64,000 bases of DNA from NCBI GenBank assembly GCA_000499405.2, contig HG738139.1:5480616-5544615 (forward strand), read 5' to 3'. Positions 1 to 13,566 of this stretch are shown one piece after another; positions within the stretch are counted from its first letter, which is position 1, and the number at the start of each line of letters is the position of its first letter. Origin of the DNA: Onchocerca volvulus (Eukaryota; Nematoda; Chromadorea; Rhabditida; Onchocercidae). Under the pieces are notes generated by a model. It saw only the letters and a program-made list of their open reading frames with translations. It was not told the origin of the DNA and ran no database searches. The position numbers were made by a program, and so were the translations under genes.

Positions 1-496
1 CATTCATCAAAATGAGGGTCGATGAAAAGTTGGTTACACTTTTTAATCGTCATATCAGATAGGTCATAAAGTAATTCAAGGATACAATTAAGAGTGATAT
101 GGACATATTCGTGCTGAACATTTTTGAATGAGCTAAGCCTGTGATAAATAGATATGAACTGTGATAGAATCATGAACAATCAAAGATATTTGAACACTTG
201 AAAGTTAACATGTAATGGGAGCAATCTTTCAAAATAAAGCGATCAATACTTTTATTATCAATACGATCATAAAAGTTAAAAAGAATTCTTAGTTTACGGG
301 AAAGGCTCAACCTTGTAAAGGTTGAAATCCGAATCGATCAAAAGATTGGAGGACAGAAGAAAAAAGGATTAAATATAATACTTTGCAAAAGTATATTTCC
401 ATGTGAATTCACAGTCAGAAAGAACAAAAACTGCGGAAGGACAAAGATGGGAAAAAAATTGAATTTTTCAAAGATTAAATTTCAACTTTTTTTCAG
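1..496. other. Left edge, probably intron of the Patched-related gene
   Basis: No exon can be supported here. The sequence is AT-rich and ends in a T-rich acceptor (cag at 494-496) that opens the first recognisable exon of the Patched-related gene. The upstream exons of that gene should lie further left, outside the window. Confidence 0.5.
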
Positions 497-1641
497 AGGT
501 CAACACAAATTAGTGGCATTCATAATTACAGCAACTGCACAAAATATGGCTGAATGGTCGAATCGTGCGATGTATGTGGATGCATGTCGCACGGTTTTCC
601 GTAATTATCCACGCTTTAATGCCACTGTTTATAATGGCGATTCGGCTGTGCTGGATTTGATAATGACTGTCAAAAAGGATCTTGTTGGATCAATCACTGT
701 TACGGTCCTTTGCATGGCAATTGTATGCATATTTTTCATTGACAGCAAAATTGGCGTACTGATTATTACTTTTACGATTTCATCAATTTGTTTTAGTAAG
801 TTATCGTAATCTACTTGTTTTAATAAGTTAGCGTAATCTACTTGTTTTAATAAGTTATCGTAATCCATTTGTTTTAGTAAATTACGCACTGAATATCTTG
901 CAAGAGAATAAATCGATTAAGTATATTTTTAAGTTTTATAAAAGAATCTCTTTAACCCAATATATAATTTTTTCTTTTGTTTCAGCACTAGTTGGCTCAT
1001 TGTCATGGTGGGGGGCAGATATGGATCCGGTAACAATGGTTGATGTACTCATTGCTACCGGATTTAGTGTCGATTACACCGCTCATATTGCATACAAATT
1101 TTACAAACTAACCGGTGATCGAGAAGAACGAATTAAAGAAAGCCTCCGCGAAATGTGTGTTCCGATGCTTCAGGTAGAAAATTATGCATTTATTTTCTCA
1201 TCGCTTTAACATATAATTGGGTTATGAATCATTAAGTGGAAAAACAGGCAATTATCTATGATTAGAATCTCGTAGATGATTTGCCAAGTTTCAGAATCTG
1301 TGACATAAAATATGTGATCCAGTCTATTCTTGACTTGATTCTTGACTAAATCTCGTATATTTGATCCAACCTAAAAGTAATCCTATGATGAAAAATCTAG
1401 ACCTCGACTGGATTTCGATAGCAGAAATTTTAATTTACAGGCTGGCATATCAACAGTACTTTGCATGCTGCCACTTATTTTTGTTCCGACTTATGCAATT
1501 TTAGCATTTGCTAAAACAGTTTTTTTGGATGTAGGTTTGGCTTTGTTGCACGGACTTTTCATACTACCTATTTTACTGGTCACCTTATGTAACTATGGTC
1601 AGAAAGAAGCTAATACCGACAAAACAATAATAAAATCCTAA
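497..1641 (+). CDS. Patched-related (PTR/sterol-sensing-domain family) protein, C-terminal exons only
   Basis: Three exons are visible: 497-795, 986-1173 and 1441-1641 (stop TAA), and their phases agree (1, 0, stop). Together they encode about 229 residues, the C-terminal quarter of a family that normally runs to 800-1000 residues, so the gene is cut by the window edge. The first exon carries an extracellular-loop segment (AEWSNRAMYVDACRTVF) followed by a hydrophobic helix. The second holds the family hallmark GFSVDYTAHIAYKFY in the second RND/Patched transmembrane block. The third has two more helices and a short polar tail ending KTIIKS. PTR proteins are multipass membrane transporter-like proteins, expanded in nematodes and linked there to molting and secretion. 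That role is family knowledge and is not shown by this sequence. The specific PTR paralogue cannot be named. The gene is convergent with MLH1, whose stop lies only 157 bp downstream. Confidence 0.9.
791..886 (+). repeat. 27-bp tandem repeat spanning a splice donor
   Basis: Three full units (791-817, 818-844, 845-871) and a partial fourth (872-886) each begin TTTTA(G/A)TAA. The first unit overlaps the last bases of the Patched-related exon and its GTAAGT donor. Units two and three have AATAAG where the donor GT was. The fourth again has AGTAAA. Confidence 0.9.
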
Positions 1642-1798
1642 AAAATAAATTAACGATATGAGTAATAGAAGTCTGTTAGAAAAATGAATGAGCATAATAA
1701 ATTCGGATAATTTTATTTTTTTTGCTATTTCTCAACAATAACAGAAAAAGTTTTGCAAACGGTTCTCAAATTTTTCATAGAAGAAAAACTTAAAGTCA

Positions 1799-4700
1799 TT
1801 AACATCTTTCGAAAACTTTGTACAAATCATGCAAATCAGCAATTCGACGTAGTGAGGATATTAATTTCTGCGGCGGTAAAAAATTCATTTTTAAGGCTGG
1901 GAATAGGATATCCTGATAGGCATTCTTCCAAGAGAGTTTTTCGTTACACAAACCCGAAATCGCTTCTCCACTACAGAATTCCTTTTTAAGACAAAAGAAC
2001 TTCGATAATGCCTGACAAATTTGCTCGAAACAAATTTGCTCCTGAAAATAGGACAAGCTTAAACATAATTTTTAAAAAATTTTTTGTGCAATTACTGATT
2101 TCTCCTCCAAATTTTTGCATTTAAATTTTTAGAAAAAAGTGATTTTATTTACTGATTTTTTTGGAACTTAAAATTGTAAAAGCTATCCCGAATAATGTTA
2201 TTTTAAAGCTATTATTATACATAATGTTATAAGAATAAATTTGCTGAATTTAAACATCTTGAGCGATTATAAAAAAACTGACATCATCCCATATAATGTC
2301 ATTTGCCAATGTTAATATTAACTGTGGAAGAGATTCCAGTTGCGGAATAAATCCATCAACTAAAGACGGGATCGAATTAAGATTTCCATTCTCCGTAATG
2401 GATAAACAGAAATAATCATCCAACATTTCGCGATTTTCAATTATAATATCTGCTTTTTGATGAGCTTCTGTAGGAGATAAATTATTATCAGCAATGCATA
2501 ACAGTTCAATTAACGATGCGCTTTCGCTTAATTTATATGAACCAAAATTACCAAATGAAAGGACCAGAATCTGCAACTAAGGATATCTCATCAGCTGGAA
2601 AATAAAATTTATAAAGGTAATTTTTCAACAATGTTTAGAAGAAGCAGTAAAAGAAACTTTAACTATCGTAACAAAATTAATGACATTACTGTATTATTGC
2701 TTTGAAGGTTCAAAAAACAACCACTTAGTTTAAGCCTTCTTTAATCTATTTTTTAAACGAAATGTGGGAATGACTAAGCCTTCCTTAAACTTCTTTCAGC
2801 ACTAGCGCTATAAAGGAAATTTAATTTAAAAAGCAACCGTTATTCACCAAGATTAAAACTTCAAAAAAAAAAAATTCTGCATTCTGATGTTCTAATCAAT
2901 TAACAGAAAATCTGTATTATGTCTAGACTTTTATATTTCCATTTACTTCTCCATCAGTTTTTTTTTTTCAGCTATAGAAAAGTTACCTGATAAAAAAAAT
3001 TCCGCAAACAATCTTGAGCATCTACCAAATAAATTGATGTTGAATGTTGGATAAGAACCTGATCAACATTCACGGCTCCAACATATATATGTTCTTTGAA
3101 TAACGAACGTAAACTGACAGAAGCCGTTGCACAAAGTGCTTTCTTCATATTTTGCAGTGATTCAAATTCAAATTCGCGCCACTGATCATCATTTGACGAC
3201 TTTAAGCTGAATAAGTAAAACAAATCTTAAACCAAAGTTATCATGAAATTCACGTTTCGCCAAGTCTTCAAATCTTTTCTACTTTTATACTGGAAACAAT
3301 TTCATAATCTAACTCAAATCAACTGCAAGTAAATTTAAAATAGTATCTCAAGAACTGAAAATGAAAGCAAAAGTTTTCAACAATATTTCCACTTGCACTG
3401 TATTTCAAGCATGTTACTAAACCTGTCCAACTTCTAACAGACCAATTTTCCGGTGATAATTCTAAATACGATCACAAATAAACATAGCGATATATCTTCC
3501 CATTAGAAAGAAATAAAATACTACTCAATCTCCAATCGTCGATAATCTCATTATAAAAGTACCTCGAAGTGACATCATTTGTTGAACATTGGGACGATAC
3601 AATCTGTGATTGACTACCGATAAATTCTTCTAAGCGTCTCTCCTTCGCATCTGTTCGTACTAGCTTGAAAAAATTCAAAAGTTATTCCTGCTTTTAAATT
3701 ATATAAACTTAATATATGTAAAATTATTAATGAATAAATTTTGTCACCGAAGTGGAATTAAAATTTATAGTTATGAAACCTGGTGGGGATAAACTTTTGG
3801 CGATTTTGTGTTCGGAGAAGGTGGTGGTCCACCAAGTGATTCTGGGACAAGCATCATTAACTGCTTCTTCTTTGTACTTGAACTATTTAACATATTAACT
3901 GATTTTGATGAACTGCTATCAGTACTATCGACCATCAATGAAAATTTCGGACATACATCACAACTGCCAGCCGAACTTAGTATCAAATTTTCCACATACT
4001 GAGAAATATATAATTAATATAATAATCCCGAAATAAACTTCAAAAAACAAAGGATTTTTGCAAACTCTGCAGTACACTGCATATTATAATTTAAATGAAA
4101 TTTCGAAAGCAGAACCAAATAAGAAACTAACATCTTGAATAGAACTGATGATGCTATCCTGTTCCAGAAAATAAACGACAGATTTGGTCGGATGCACATT
4201 AACATCGACACGTTTCGGTTCAATCTATGAATGGAAATTAATCAATTCATTAATAGTTCAAAATTCATTCATTTATGACCAGTAAATCTTATAAAATGTC
4301 AAAAAAAAACTTTCATCAGTCAATCACTCACTGAACTTTCAAATGAGGATAATATGATTGATTAATAACAAGTATGAGGTTGATAACATGAGTTGATAAC
4401 ACAAATATTGCTTCTCAGATTTTTTGCTATTGATGACTATTTCATATTCGTAAAACATTAAAAATTTAATTCGAAATACCTGCAAAGAAATCATAACAAA
4501 AGGCGACATAGTATTTTGAGCGGCAAAAACAACATCCAGTGCTTGTTTAAGCGCGTTACATTCGACACTACGACCATTGATGAACAAATAAAAAATTTTC
4601 TGACGATTCTGGAAAACGTTTGCTCTATTTAAGTGCTTTGTAAGTTACGCGGAAAAATAATTTTCCAAAAACTCAAATATTTGATGATTGCATTTGCTGG

Positions 4701-6274
4701 TAGTTATCTTGAATATCTTAACTGCTGTCTTTCGATAGGCTTACAATTCCCCTTTTTATACATAGTTATAAATAGAAACATGAAAAATAATACGAATTAC
4801 CTGCCGATTTTGAAGATTCTCAGCAGTACATGAAGCGGTGGGTCGTACTAAACAGCCACTTAAAGTGAAATGTAACGCTGAATCACTATGACTTAGCAAG
4901 ACGAGATCCTAAAACAATATGCAAACCAAATTTTTGTCTTATAATTGTTGTGGTGAAACATAAAATGATCCCAGACAGAAATTTTCGCTTCTAATTTGAA
5001 AAGGACTACTTTTGAAAACTTTCCGCCAAGTAATGAAGATATCGTTTTACAAAGATCATTCGTACCAGCCGTTCGAAAATCACTCCCACTGCCACAGCGT
5101 CGTAATGTAAATGATACAGAACTGAAATTAATGAATGATTCTGGATAAAATTCTATCAAAATTTATAACGAATAAAAAGACTCCAGTGTTATAAACGCAC
5201 TATACTCACGGATTATGAACAGCATATCGTACGACAACATCAGCAATACGATTCATTTCGTCAGCAGGATATTTAAGTGCGCGACGACGAGATGGACAAT
5301 TGTAAAATAGATCTTCAGCAGTTATCGTGGTACCATTAAGACCAGCTGATGGTTTTATATCACCTTGCAGCTGGCTATCTATAACAGTGTGGATCACAAT
5401 TTTATTCATTAAATTATACCAATACTTTTGGATCAATCTCGCGCTTTGTCTTTAAAATGTAGCTTTTAACAGTGAATAATCAAAATTGAGACTGTGAAAG
5501 AAATTTACATTAGATTTTTTTTTCTTTAACTTCTTAATAATGGAATCTGACAAGAGATGACAACCTTTCCTATAAGGAAAAACGGAAAGTGTGAGAATGT
5601 TACGGGAATTATTTTCAGCATCTTTTGTTCAATTTAATGATGACCCTCAATTATTCGATAGTAAACACCCGCTACAAAGTGAACAATACCTGTATAACGA
5701 CCAACATAAGCACAGTGTGAATCCGAAGTTTTCGAAATAATCGTCACTTTAGCCACATAACTTATGGATGCCAATGCTTCACCTCTGAATCCAAATGTGC
5801 TCATACTTTCCAAATCTTCATATTTCTTTAGTTTCGATGTTGTAAAACGCTCACAAACAATTGGTAAATCATCTTTAGCAATTCCTTTACCATTATCCTG
5901 AAAAAAAAAGAAGCGGAAAGTTCGTCAAATTTTCAGAAAAAAATATCAATACTACCATCGAAAAAAATAAATAAAAGCAAAAAAATAAACCATTTAAGCT
6001 AAATTTCAATAAAAAATTTTAAAATATTTTTCAACAAAAAGAGATGGCGAACGTCTGAAAATACGGATACAAATAGCATTTTAAATTTCAACGGTTCTTA
6101 TATTACCTGCACTTTCAATAAATCGAGACCACCATTTTTGGCTGTAATGACGATTTCCGTAGCTCCCGCATCTAATGCATTTTCAATCAACTCTTTAATA
6201 ACATTTGCTGCTCGTACAATCACTTCTCCGGCTGCGATACGGTTGACAACATCTTCCGGAAGACGACGTATCAT
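1799..6274 (-). CDS. mlh-1: DNA mismatch repair protein MLH1
   Basis: MLH1 is the common subunit of MutL heterodimers that act after MutS recognition in mismatch repair. The start at 6274 is preceded by an in-frame TAG and opens [18 protein letters not shown], the MutL N-terminus. Clear exons are 6107-6274, 5690-5897 and 5210-5378, in phase. They hold the GHKL ATPase motifs: ENALDAGA (motif I), DNGKGI (II) and TSK...[11 protein letters not shown] (III). Later exons give LFINGRSVE (about 4500-4590), [10 protein letters not shown] (about 4127-4223), a low-complexity linker (about 3775-3995), [15 protein letters not shown] (about 3500-3670) and the C-terminal dimerisation domain (about 2985-3208, 2250-2577, 1799-2056). 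The protein ends [11 protein letters not shown], the invariant MLH1 terminus; in other species this tail contributes to the partner's endonuclease site. Some internal donors are weak (for example gtctgg near 4965), so exact junctions there are approximate. The Ser-rich linker looks shorter than in vertebrates. Confidence 0.95.
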
Positions 6275-7776
6275 TCCTCCCTAATTCAGCTCCATCCCAG
6301 TATCGCAAAATCGATAACTAAAGCAGAAACCTTAAAAGATTTCTGTATCCACGAACTGATTCTGAGTTAAACAACGGCCTGACTCAAATTCTACTTTAAT
6401 TGATGTATCTTTCAAGCATAATCTATAATTCATGAAGAATACTGCAACAGATGTGGCTTTTCGTCTCTATTTGAACGAATACACAAAAGTTGACATCCGA
6501 TGACAGAAACAGAACTTCTGAGGAAATCTCAGTCTCCATCGTTTCACGTCCAAAAATCTCGAAACGACTATGAACCTTTTGAAACTGTTATGTTGTATGA
6601 GGTGAAGGTAGATCAGGTAAGCCTGTCTGAGATTTCTCCGCGGGATATATCGAGGATTTTCCTAGCAATCCGATCCGGAATTTCGAAATAAATAGATGCT
6701 GAAAGCGATTTTCAATCCATTTCAAATAATTACTCTTTGATATTCAGTATCATTGATGAAGTGATCAGCAATTGTTTTAAGTAAAGTAAAGGAATCATAA
6801 ATTAACTTTCGATAACTAAGAAAAGAAAATTGAATTGAAATATTTCAAGAATAAATAGAATGAAACATTTAATTTAAATTCTTTTTCATAAAATGAAGAG
6901 CTTAGATTTTTAATTTCTTTTGTATTTGTTCAAGAAATAAGTCAATCAGTTTATTCTTCTGGGAAATCATTTAGAAAGTTCCGAAACTTTTTTATATATT
7001 AAAAAAAAGAAAATGGACAAAATTTATTTTGTTGAAAAAAAAATGTATTTTAAAAAAGTATTCAAGAAAAAAAAAAAATTAACAAGATTTGGGCTTTCTT
7101 CAAGTTAATGTGAGAAATATGAATTGTAACGATTATGAAGCGAAGAATAATTCCAATCTAATAAGCAACAGATCTGTATCGATATTTTTCTGAAGCGAGG
7201 TAATTCAGCTATGCTAGTTCAAAGTTGTCTTCTCTTATCGTATCTCGAGACTTCTTGTCTTTGGCCAATTTTTAATTTTCCAACCTTTTCCTTTTAGACT
7301 CACAATTTCAGCAGCAATTGCATATAACAAAGTTAGCTGATGGTATCGAGACGTCAAGAAATGTTTGCGGTAACGGGACTGTTTACAAGTTCCTATTCCT
7401 CAAAGCAAAACCGGTATTCCGTTAAACGTTCGGGTCAAGAAGAGAAGAAAATGGAAGTGCGTAGAAAAAATGATGAAAATATTGCTGGCTTGCATTGCAG
7501 AACACATTACAGCATGTAACATCGCAGACGTCGCTATAAAAGTTGCTGGAAAAGCAGGAATTGACTGTAATTGTAATATTATATGAAATTGATACCATAT
7601 CTAAAGAATCATTCTGTTCTAGAAGACTTCATCGATCTTCTTTTAAACATTTTCATGTTTACTTTAATTTTAGATATTACAGTAGTTTTGTTACTGATCA
7701 CTGATACCATAATAATTTTGAAATTATTTAAGTAAAATTTCTAAACAAAAATTTGTAAAATACTCAATTATTTGAG
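6275..7776. other. Divergent intergenic region between mlh-1 and the first collagen
   Basis: About 1.5 kb separates the start codons of mlh-1 (leftward) and the first collagen (rightward), so both promoters should lie here. The 63-codon frame at 6500-6691 has no recognisable domain and no splice context. I see no defined promoter motif. Confidence 0.6.
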
Positions 7777-10669
7777 ATGGAAATTGAAGCACGAGAAAAA
7801 GTTTATACGTTTGTGACGTATACAGCTGTAATCTTCTCGTTAGTATCCATTCTAAGTATATTTGTGACATTACCGATGGTTAACAACTATATCACTACTA
7901 TCAATTCAAGAGTTTACGAAGAAATGGAATATTGTCAGGTGTGATATGATATTTAATGTTATTTATGGTGAAGCAATAATGATAAATTATTGAAGCAATA
8001 ATGATAAATTATTGAAGCAATAATGATAAATTATCAGAGGAAGCAGGATAACTTAGGGATACATAAAGCTTAAGCATCGATCACTTTATTGATTTCTTAA
8101 TCTTCTTGTATTTTTATCGAATTATTTGGAAATAGTATCTAATTATGAAAATAGAATATCAGAGGATGCATTGCTAACTGAACAAATGTTTAATTTGTCC
8201 TCGAGAAGTAACTTAGGGAAAACATTCATCTATTGATCAATTATGGATTTTGTTAAATTTCAGTCTTCCACCAGAATGGATCAGATGAATAATCTAAAGC
8301 TACCAGAATTTGAAATAATAAATTTTTAGTTACGATTGCCTGAAATCTAACTTCAATTTAGACATCAGCCCATGAAGTAATGCTTGAAATACGTGAACAT
8401 CGTGCATCTGAAGCGGCTGAAGCGTCTGAAGCAGTACATGTTGTCGGTGGTAGTATCGCAAATTCATTCAATATTACTAGAGCTAAGCGACAAGCTGGAT
8501 GCGAAGGTTTGCTACAATTTTGAAAATTCAGCTTACTGAGATTTATCAGAATTTGTTTCTAAATTTTTCAGTTCATCCATTTCTACTGCTTTCATTTCAG
8601 CATGTTGTTTACCTGGGAAACCAGGACCTAATGGTCCACCTGGCAAACCAGGATTACCAGGACGTCCAGGACCGCCAGGTGCACCCGGCTTCCCAGGAAG
8701 ACCACCAAGGTTAACTATTTTTGCTCATATTTCTAATTTCAGTAGCTTATTTTTGATTGCTGAGTTTTAACTGTCTTTGACAACTACATAAGAAAATGTT
8801 TTTGTCTATAAGTGAAATTTTGAGTTGTAAAATAATATTTAAAGTATCATGTTGCTGTCGAAAGCGATCTGGGTGAATAGAAAAATGTCTTCCGGTGTTG
8901 GTAGCATTTATTAATCTTGATATTCCTTTACTTTTTCAAAATTTTTCTTTATTTCTTCAAATTTAGGATTTGTGAGGAATTGGAATCATTGCCATGCAGA
9001 CCATGTCCACCAGGGCCACAAGGACCGCCAGGTTCAGTCGGAGAGAAAGGTTCGTTTATATTTCTTTGAAATTTTGGGAAATTTTTGTAAATTAAATGAA
9101 AGAAACGAAATAACTACTCAAACTATATGTTTATGTTGCTTTTATGGAAATATATATTCGTATTACTTATGACATAAATTTCTGCCACTTGTCATCGAAG
9201 ACCAGTGATCTAGAAAATCGGAAAGACTGTCTAACTAGCTTACCACTTTAAGAAAAATCTCCTTAATTCAATAGCTATATGCTTCCATAATTAGAAAATG
9301 AATTTTCGATATTATCCCATAATTTTGCTCAAGATAATTAAAAGACTCATTAATCGGCCGAAATATTATCACGTAAATGTAAATTGAATCAGAACAAGTT
9401 TCTCTTGCTCCTTGAATTGCCTTCTGTCCGTGAAAATTATTGAAAGTAGTGTAATACATCATATGCACAAATTAAATTTACAGACATGTATGAACAGAAA
9501 CGGTCGTGCCACCGGAACCGTCTCCCATCTATCTATCTATGAGTCTATCCTTTAAAGTTTTAAAAGTTTTAGCTCCTATTTAACGTCGTCTCTCATTCGT
9601 GAATTTCCCAATGATTATTTGTAGTATTTATTTGACTAATTTTTTCTTCAACTTCCGCTAACAAATAGATGTAGTCTTTTACAGGAAAAAAAAAAATTGA
9701 AATTCTGTATGTATCCAACATATTTTCTTTTACGAAAAACAACAAATTGACAAAAAGCTTGATTTCACATTTTTATAAAGGACGACACCATTCATTTCTA
9801 TATATGATAATATTTATGATAATTATTGTGATAATGAACAATTGAAATAGTAGATAATAACATGCTCTGTATTTCTATTTGAATAATCACGATAGTTTGG
9901 GAAGAATTGGATTATTGGCATTTTTCCTTGTTTTTATTAACAGATTGATGCATATGTGCATCGTACTGACACTATTAAATAAAAACTGGTTTCAAACTAG
10001 AAAGAATTCGGAATGCATCATTTTCTTTGATTATTATTTAGTAAGTGTTCTCAATTTTAAAAATTGTGAATAGACTCAGCAATATCATTCATATAAAAAA
10101 AGGAATGAAATATGATTAACAAAACAAATACACTACATTCATAAAATTGATCACTTTTTTTAAATTTAGGATCATCTGGACCACCAGGACCACCAGGCCG
10201 TAGCGGAAATCCCGGTCGTCCAGGATCACCGGGATTACCAGGACCACCCGGACCCAATGGAAATCCAGGTATAGACGGACCACCTGGTGAACCAGGTCGC
10301 TCGGTTATGCCTATACCACCACAGCCCGGAGATCCAGGACCAGCTGGAATAGAAGTTTGTATATGACTGATTCTTTGCTTGGATGATGCCAAGTTTGAAA
10401 TCTTCAGTTTACAAAATCAATTCAATCGCAAATATTTGCAGGGACCACCAGGAGAACCAGGTGATATTGGACCGCCGGGAAATCCAGGACAACCGGGCAA
10501 TCCTGGTATCCGTGGGCAACCTGGTCAACCTGGACAACCAGGTACTCCGGGAGAGATAGGTGGACCAGGGCAGCCAGGTCAACCAGGACCACCTGGCGAA
10601 CGAGGTATTTGTCCCAAATATTGTGCTTTGGATGGTGGTGTTTTCTTTGAGGATGGAACACGACATTAA
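7777..10669 (+). CDS. Cuticle collagen (upstream copy of a tandem pair)
   Basis: Six exons join in phase: 7777-7938, 8362-8506, 8601-8709, 8967-9049, 10170-10354 and 10442-10669, giving 303 aa. The layout is that of a nematode cuticle collagen. A hydrophobic signal-anchor follows the start ([18 protein letters not shown]), with the conserved PMVNNYI. A subtilisin-type site RAKRQ sits at the end of exon 2. A CC-containing short Gly-X-Y block, a Cys-rich interruption (CRPCPPGP), two longer Gly-X-Y blocks and the tail [21 protein letters not shown] follow. Such proteins are secreted by the hypodermis, trimerise and are crosslinked through cysteines into the cuticle. Exons 3-6 have exactly the same lengths as those of the next gene (109, 83, 185, 228 nt), so the two are duplicates. 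Introns are much longer than is usual for collagens in Caenorhabditis. Confidence 0.95.
7969..8034 (+). repeat. 22-bp perfect tandem triplication in collagen intron 1
   Basis: The unit beginning TGAAGCAATAATGATAAA occurs three times without a mismatch (7969-7990, 7991-8012, 8013-8034). It starts 31 bp after the splice donor of exon 1. Confidence 0.95.
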
Positions 10670-13566
10670 GTAAGCAATATTCCATTACATTTTTTATGAA
10701 TTGCTCATTAAAATTTTGTTCTTTGAATTAAAATTATCGTACTTATGCTGTAGTTTTAAACAAAAAGAACCTTTATTTTTTGTATCTATTTCTTAAAATA
10801 TTAAAAAATTTTCAACTGTTTTAGGATTATTTGTGCACTGGTCTTCGTCATCATTTTTTGGAATTTCTAACGAAGCAACAAAAATTTTTCTTATCACTTT
10901 GTGCGACCATTTTCAACATTCTACTATCAATTTAAATTTCTTATTAAAAAAATGACAATAGAAATGAGAAAAAATGGCAGTTATGAAACGAAGAAATGCA
11001 GCAATAAATAGTTCGCATCAAAGTTTGCAGCCTTCTTGCACAACACGTCTTACAAGGCATATTATATTTCAATTAAATTCAGTATTTGCATAGTTATTCA
11101 GCATATTTTCTGTCTATTTAACAAACATGTGGCCGAAAGAATCGTACATTGTAATACTTTTTTTTATTAGCAAATTTTTATAGTTGAAAAAAATTAGGTA
11201 AGACATTTCAGGAATTTATAAAGGTTTTGAAAAAAAAAAGAAAAAACTTGTAGAACTAATGATTTTTCATTGAATCACTCCTTCATGTGATATTTTCTTT
11301 CCAAAATTCCTTCCGTATTTTCTGAAACCTAATGTGTATCTGAAAAAAAAAGTGATGAAAGTTGACAAATATTTGCGATATTTTCACTGAAATTTCATAG
11401 TTTACAGGTTTACAGAAGCTTTTGAAATTGAATAAGAAAGAGAGATCATTGATTTGCATCTTTACATTTTTTAAAGTTGCAAAATTGAACTAAAATGAAA
11501 ATAACGAGCTCCCAAGTGGTTACATGTTTTATGACATCAAATTTTGATTGAAATTGAAATTCACAAGCTCGGATACTGCAATTATTTATTCTAATATTCG
11601 AATTTGGTGGCACAATATGAATGGAAGATGAAACTGCGACAGTTATCAGAAATGTGATCCATATGCAGGACTTTATTTGCAAGAAAAATAGTGAAAGATG
11701 AAATTATGGAATAAGAAAAAAAAAATGAAAATTACAAGAAATTAAAAAATTTATACTATTTGTTACGGATTTTTTATACCTTTTGGCAAGTATTATGCGT
11801 ATTCGACATGATAAACAATGAAAAATTCAAAAAAAAAAAAAGAAAAAATGCAGTCTATTGATGATAATTGAACAATTTGTGTTTTAATTACCAAAAAAAA
11901 AAAAAGGACAATTCTGTTCTCTCGTTTATTTTCCAACAATTGTTATTGAAAAAAAAAAAAAAAAGAAAACTGGGCGATCTTTTTTCTTCATAGCTCAGTT
12001 CATAGAAAAACTCGATTTCTGAAATGTTCGTCGAAAATTATAAATCGTGGAAATCACTGGACTAGAAAACAAAATTGCTGAAGAAAAAATAATTGTTATC
12101 GAATCATCTAGAAAATCCGAAAAATTCACCCTTTTTGCCGCTTATGTAATACTTTCATAATGGCACATTTTATTATATTAAATGTGAAAATTAGACAATT
12201 TTTAATAATAAGTATTCAGTTATAATCCAAGCTTGCAGGAAGTGGTTTTTTGACAAATTGGCCGGTATTCTTCATCTTGTCAATGTTAGGAACAAATAAA
12301 GGAAGCAAATAATTCAACAACATAATTTGAATTTTAAAAATAATTTTGAAAGTTGTCGAAAGGATATTCATTCTTTCAATTCCATCCGAATCAACACATA
12401 TATGAATACAAACTGGTGGCAATATTTTTTGCTTTCTGAGCAAAAAATTAAGCATGCTGATTTTTATTATAGAATAAAGTTGTCTGTTAGTACTGTAATT
12501 TAGATAATTAGTAATTAATTAGTAATTGCCTGACAATAGGCATAACTTTATTCCCTATGTAAAAAGTTTTTTTTTTTCATTAGCGATAAGAATAATTGAA
12601 AGTAGTAATTGATAAAGTCGTTAATATTTGGAGATAATTGGTAATCAATCAATGAAATGAGGATTAGTATGTTGCGAAAGTTTTGGAACTTGAGAAACAT
12701 ATTGAATCACATCATCTCTTGTAAGTAGTTATCTTGGCAAAGCTTCTGGAATATTTATTTACTAGACAATAGGAATATTTTGAGAAAAGAAGTTGGAAAA
12801 GGAAGGGATAAATTAGTTTTGCTTCATATTCTTATCAGCCAACTTGTCAGAAAGTTGGCGAAAAATGACCGTTCTCTCCTTTGGATTTTAGGGCCGAATG
12901 AGAGAGAAAAAGGGAGGCAGAAATGAAAAATAATTTGATGTAATCAAAACATGATCGAAGTTGTTTGTCAAGAAAATTTCATCTTGATGAATAGAGTGGA
13001 CAGCGAAAAATGAGAATATTTCAGTAACCAGAACAAAAGGACTGGTAGAATAGAAGATAGGTTCTATCTGTAGTCATTATCGTACACTTCTCTTGACAGT
13101 AGTCGATGATAGAATTGCCGCGGGAGATGAAGGAGAAGGAGTAAAATATTCTGATAGTTCCATAATCGAACATTTTCTGCTCCTTTTTTTCCTTCTTTCC
13201 TGTCACCTTCCTGTCACATTCATTCCTCTGTTCCTCTTCAGAAGCCATCAGGGCGGAGTTCATTCTTCCTCCGAAAAAAAAAAAAAAAAAAGAGAAAAAA
13301 AAAGAAAAAACAAACTCTGACAACTTCTGCAAGACAATCAACTTTTTGATTTCAATATATAAATTGTTATCATTTTCATTTAGTCCTCATTTCATGTACA
13401 CACACAAACACATCCATACAAGTACAGTAGTTATAGGGTATTGGTTAATTATAATGAATTTGCGTGTTCCAGAGACTGCTTTGTTAAACGAATTGCAATT
13501 AAATTATAAGTTTACAGTAACAGAGCTGGTCATTTCGGATCTGAAGTTTGGATCTAAGCAACCATC
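10670..13566. other. Intergenic region between the tandem collagens
   Basis: About 2.9 kb lies between the two collagen genes. It contains several A-homopolymer runs (for example 11829-11839, 11893-11904, 11950-11963 and 13274-13291). The short frames here lack splice context or recognisable domains. A pyrimidine/purine-rich tract (13170-13310) lies just upstream of the second collagen and may be part of its promoter, which is inference. Confidence 0.6.

Noticed and set aside
629..889. Minus-strand repetitive LLKQVDY protein
   Set aside because: It is the antisense reading of the 27-bp repeat at the splice donor.
10057..10392. Minus-strand Gly/Pro-rich frame resembling a collagen
   Set aside because: It is the reverse complement of true collagen exon 5; Gly-Pro codons read as Gly-Pro on the opposite strand too.
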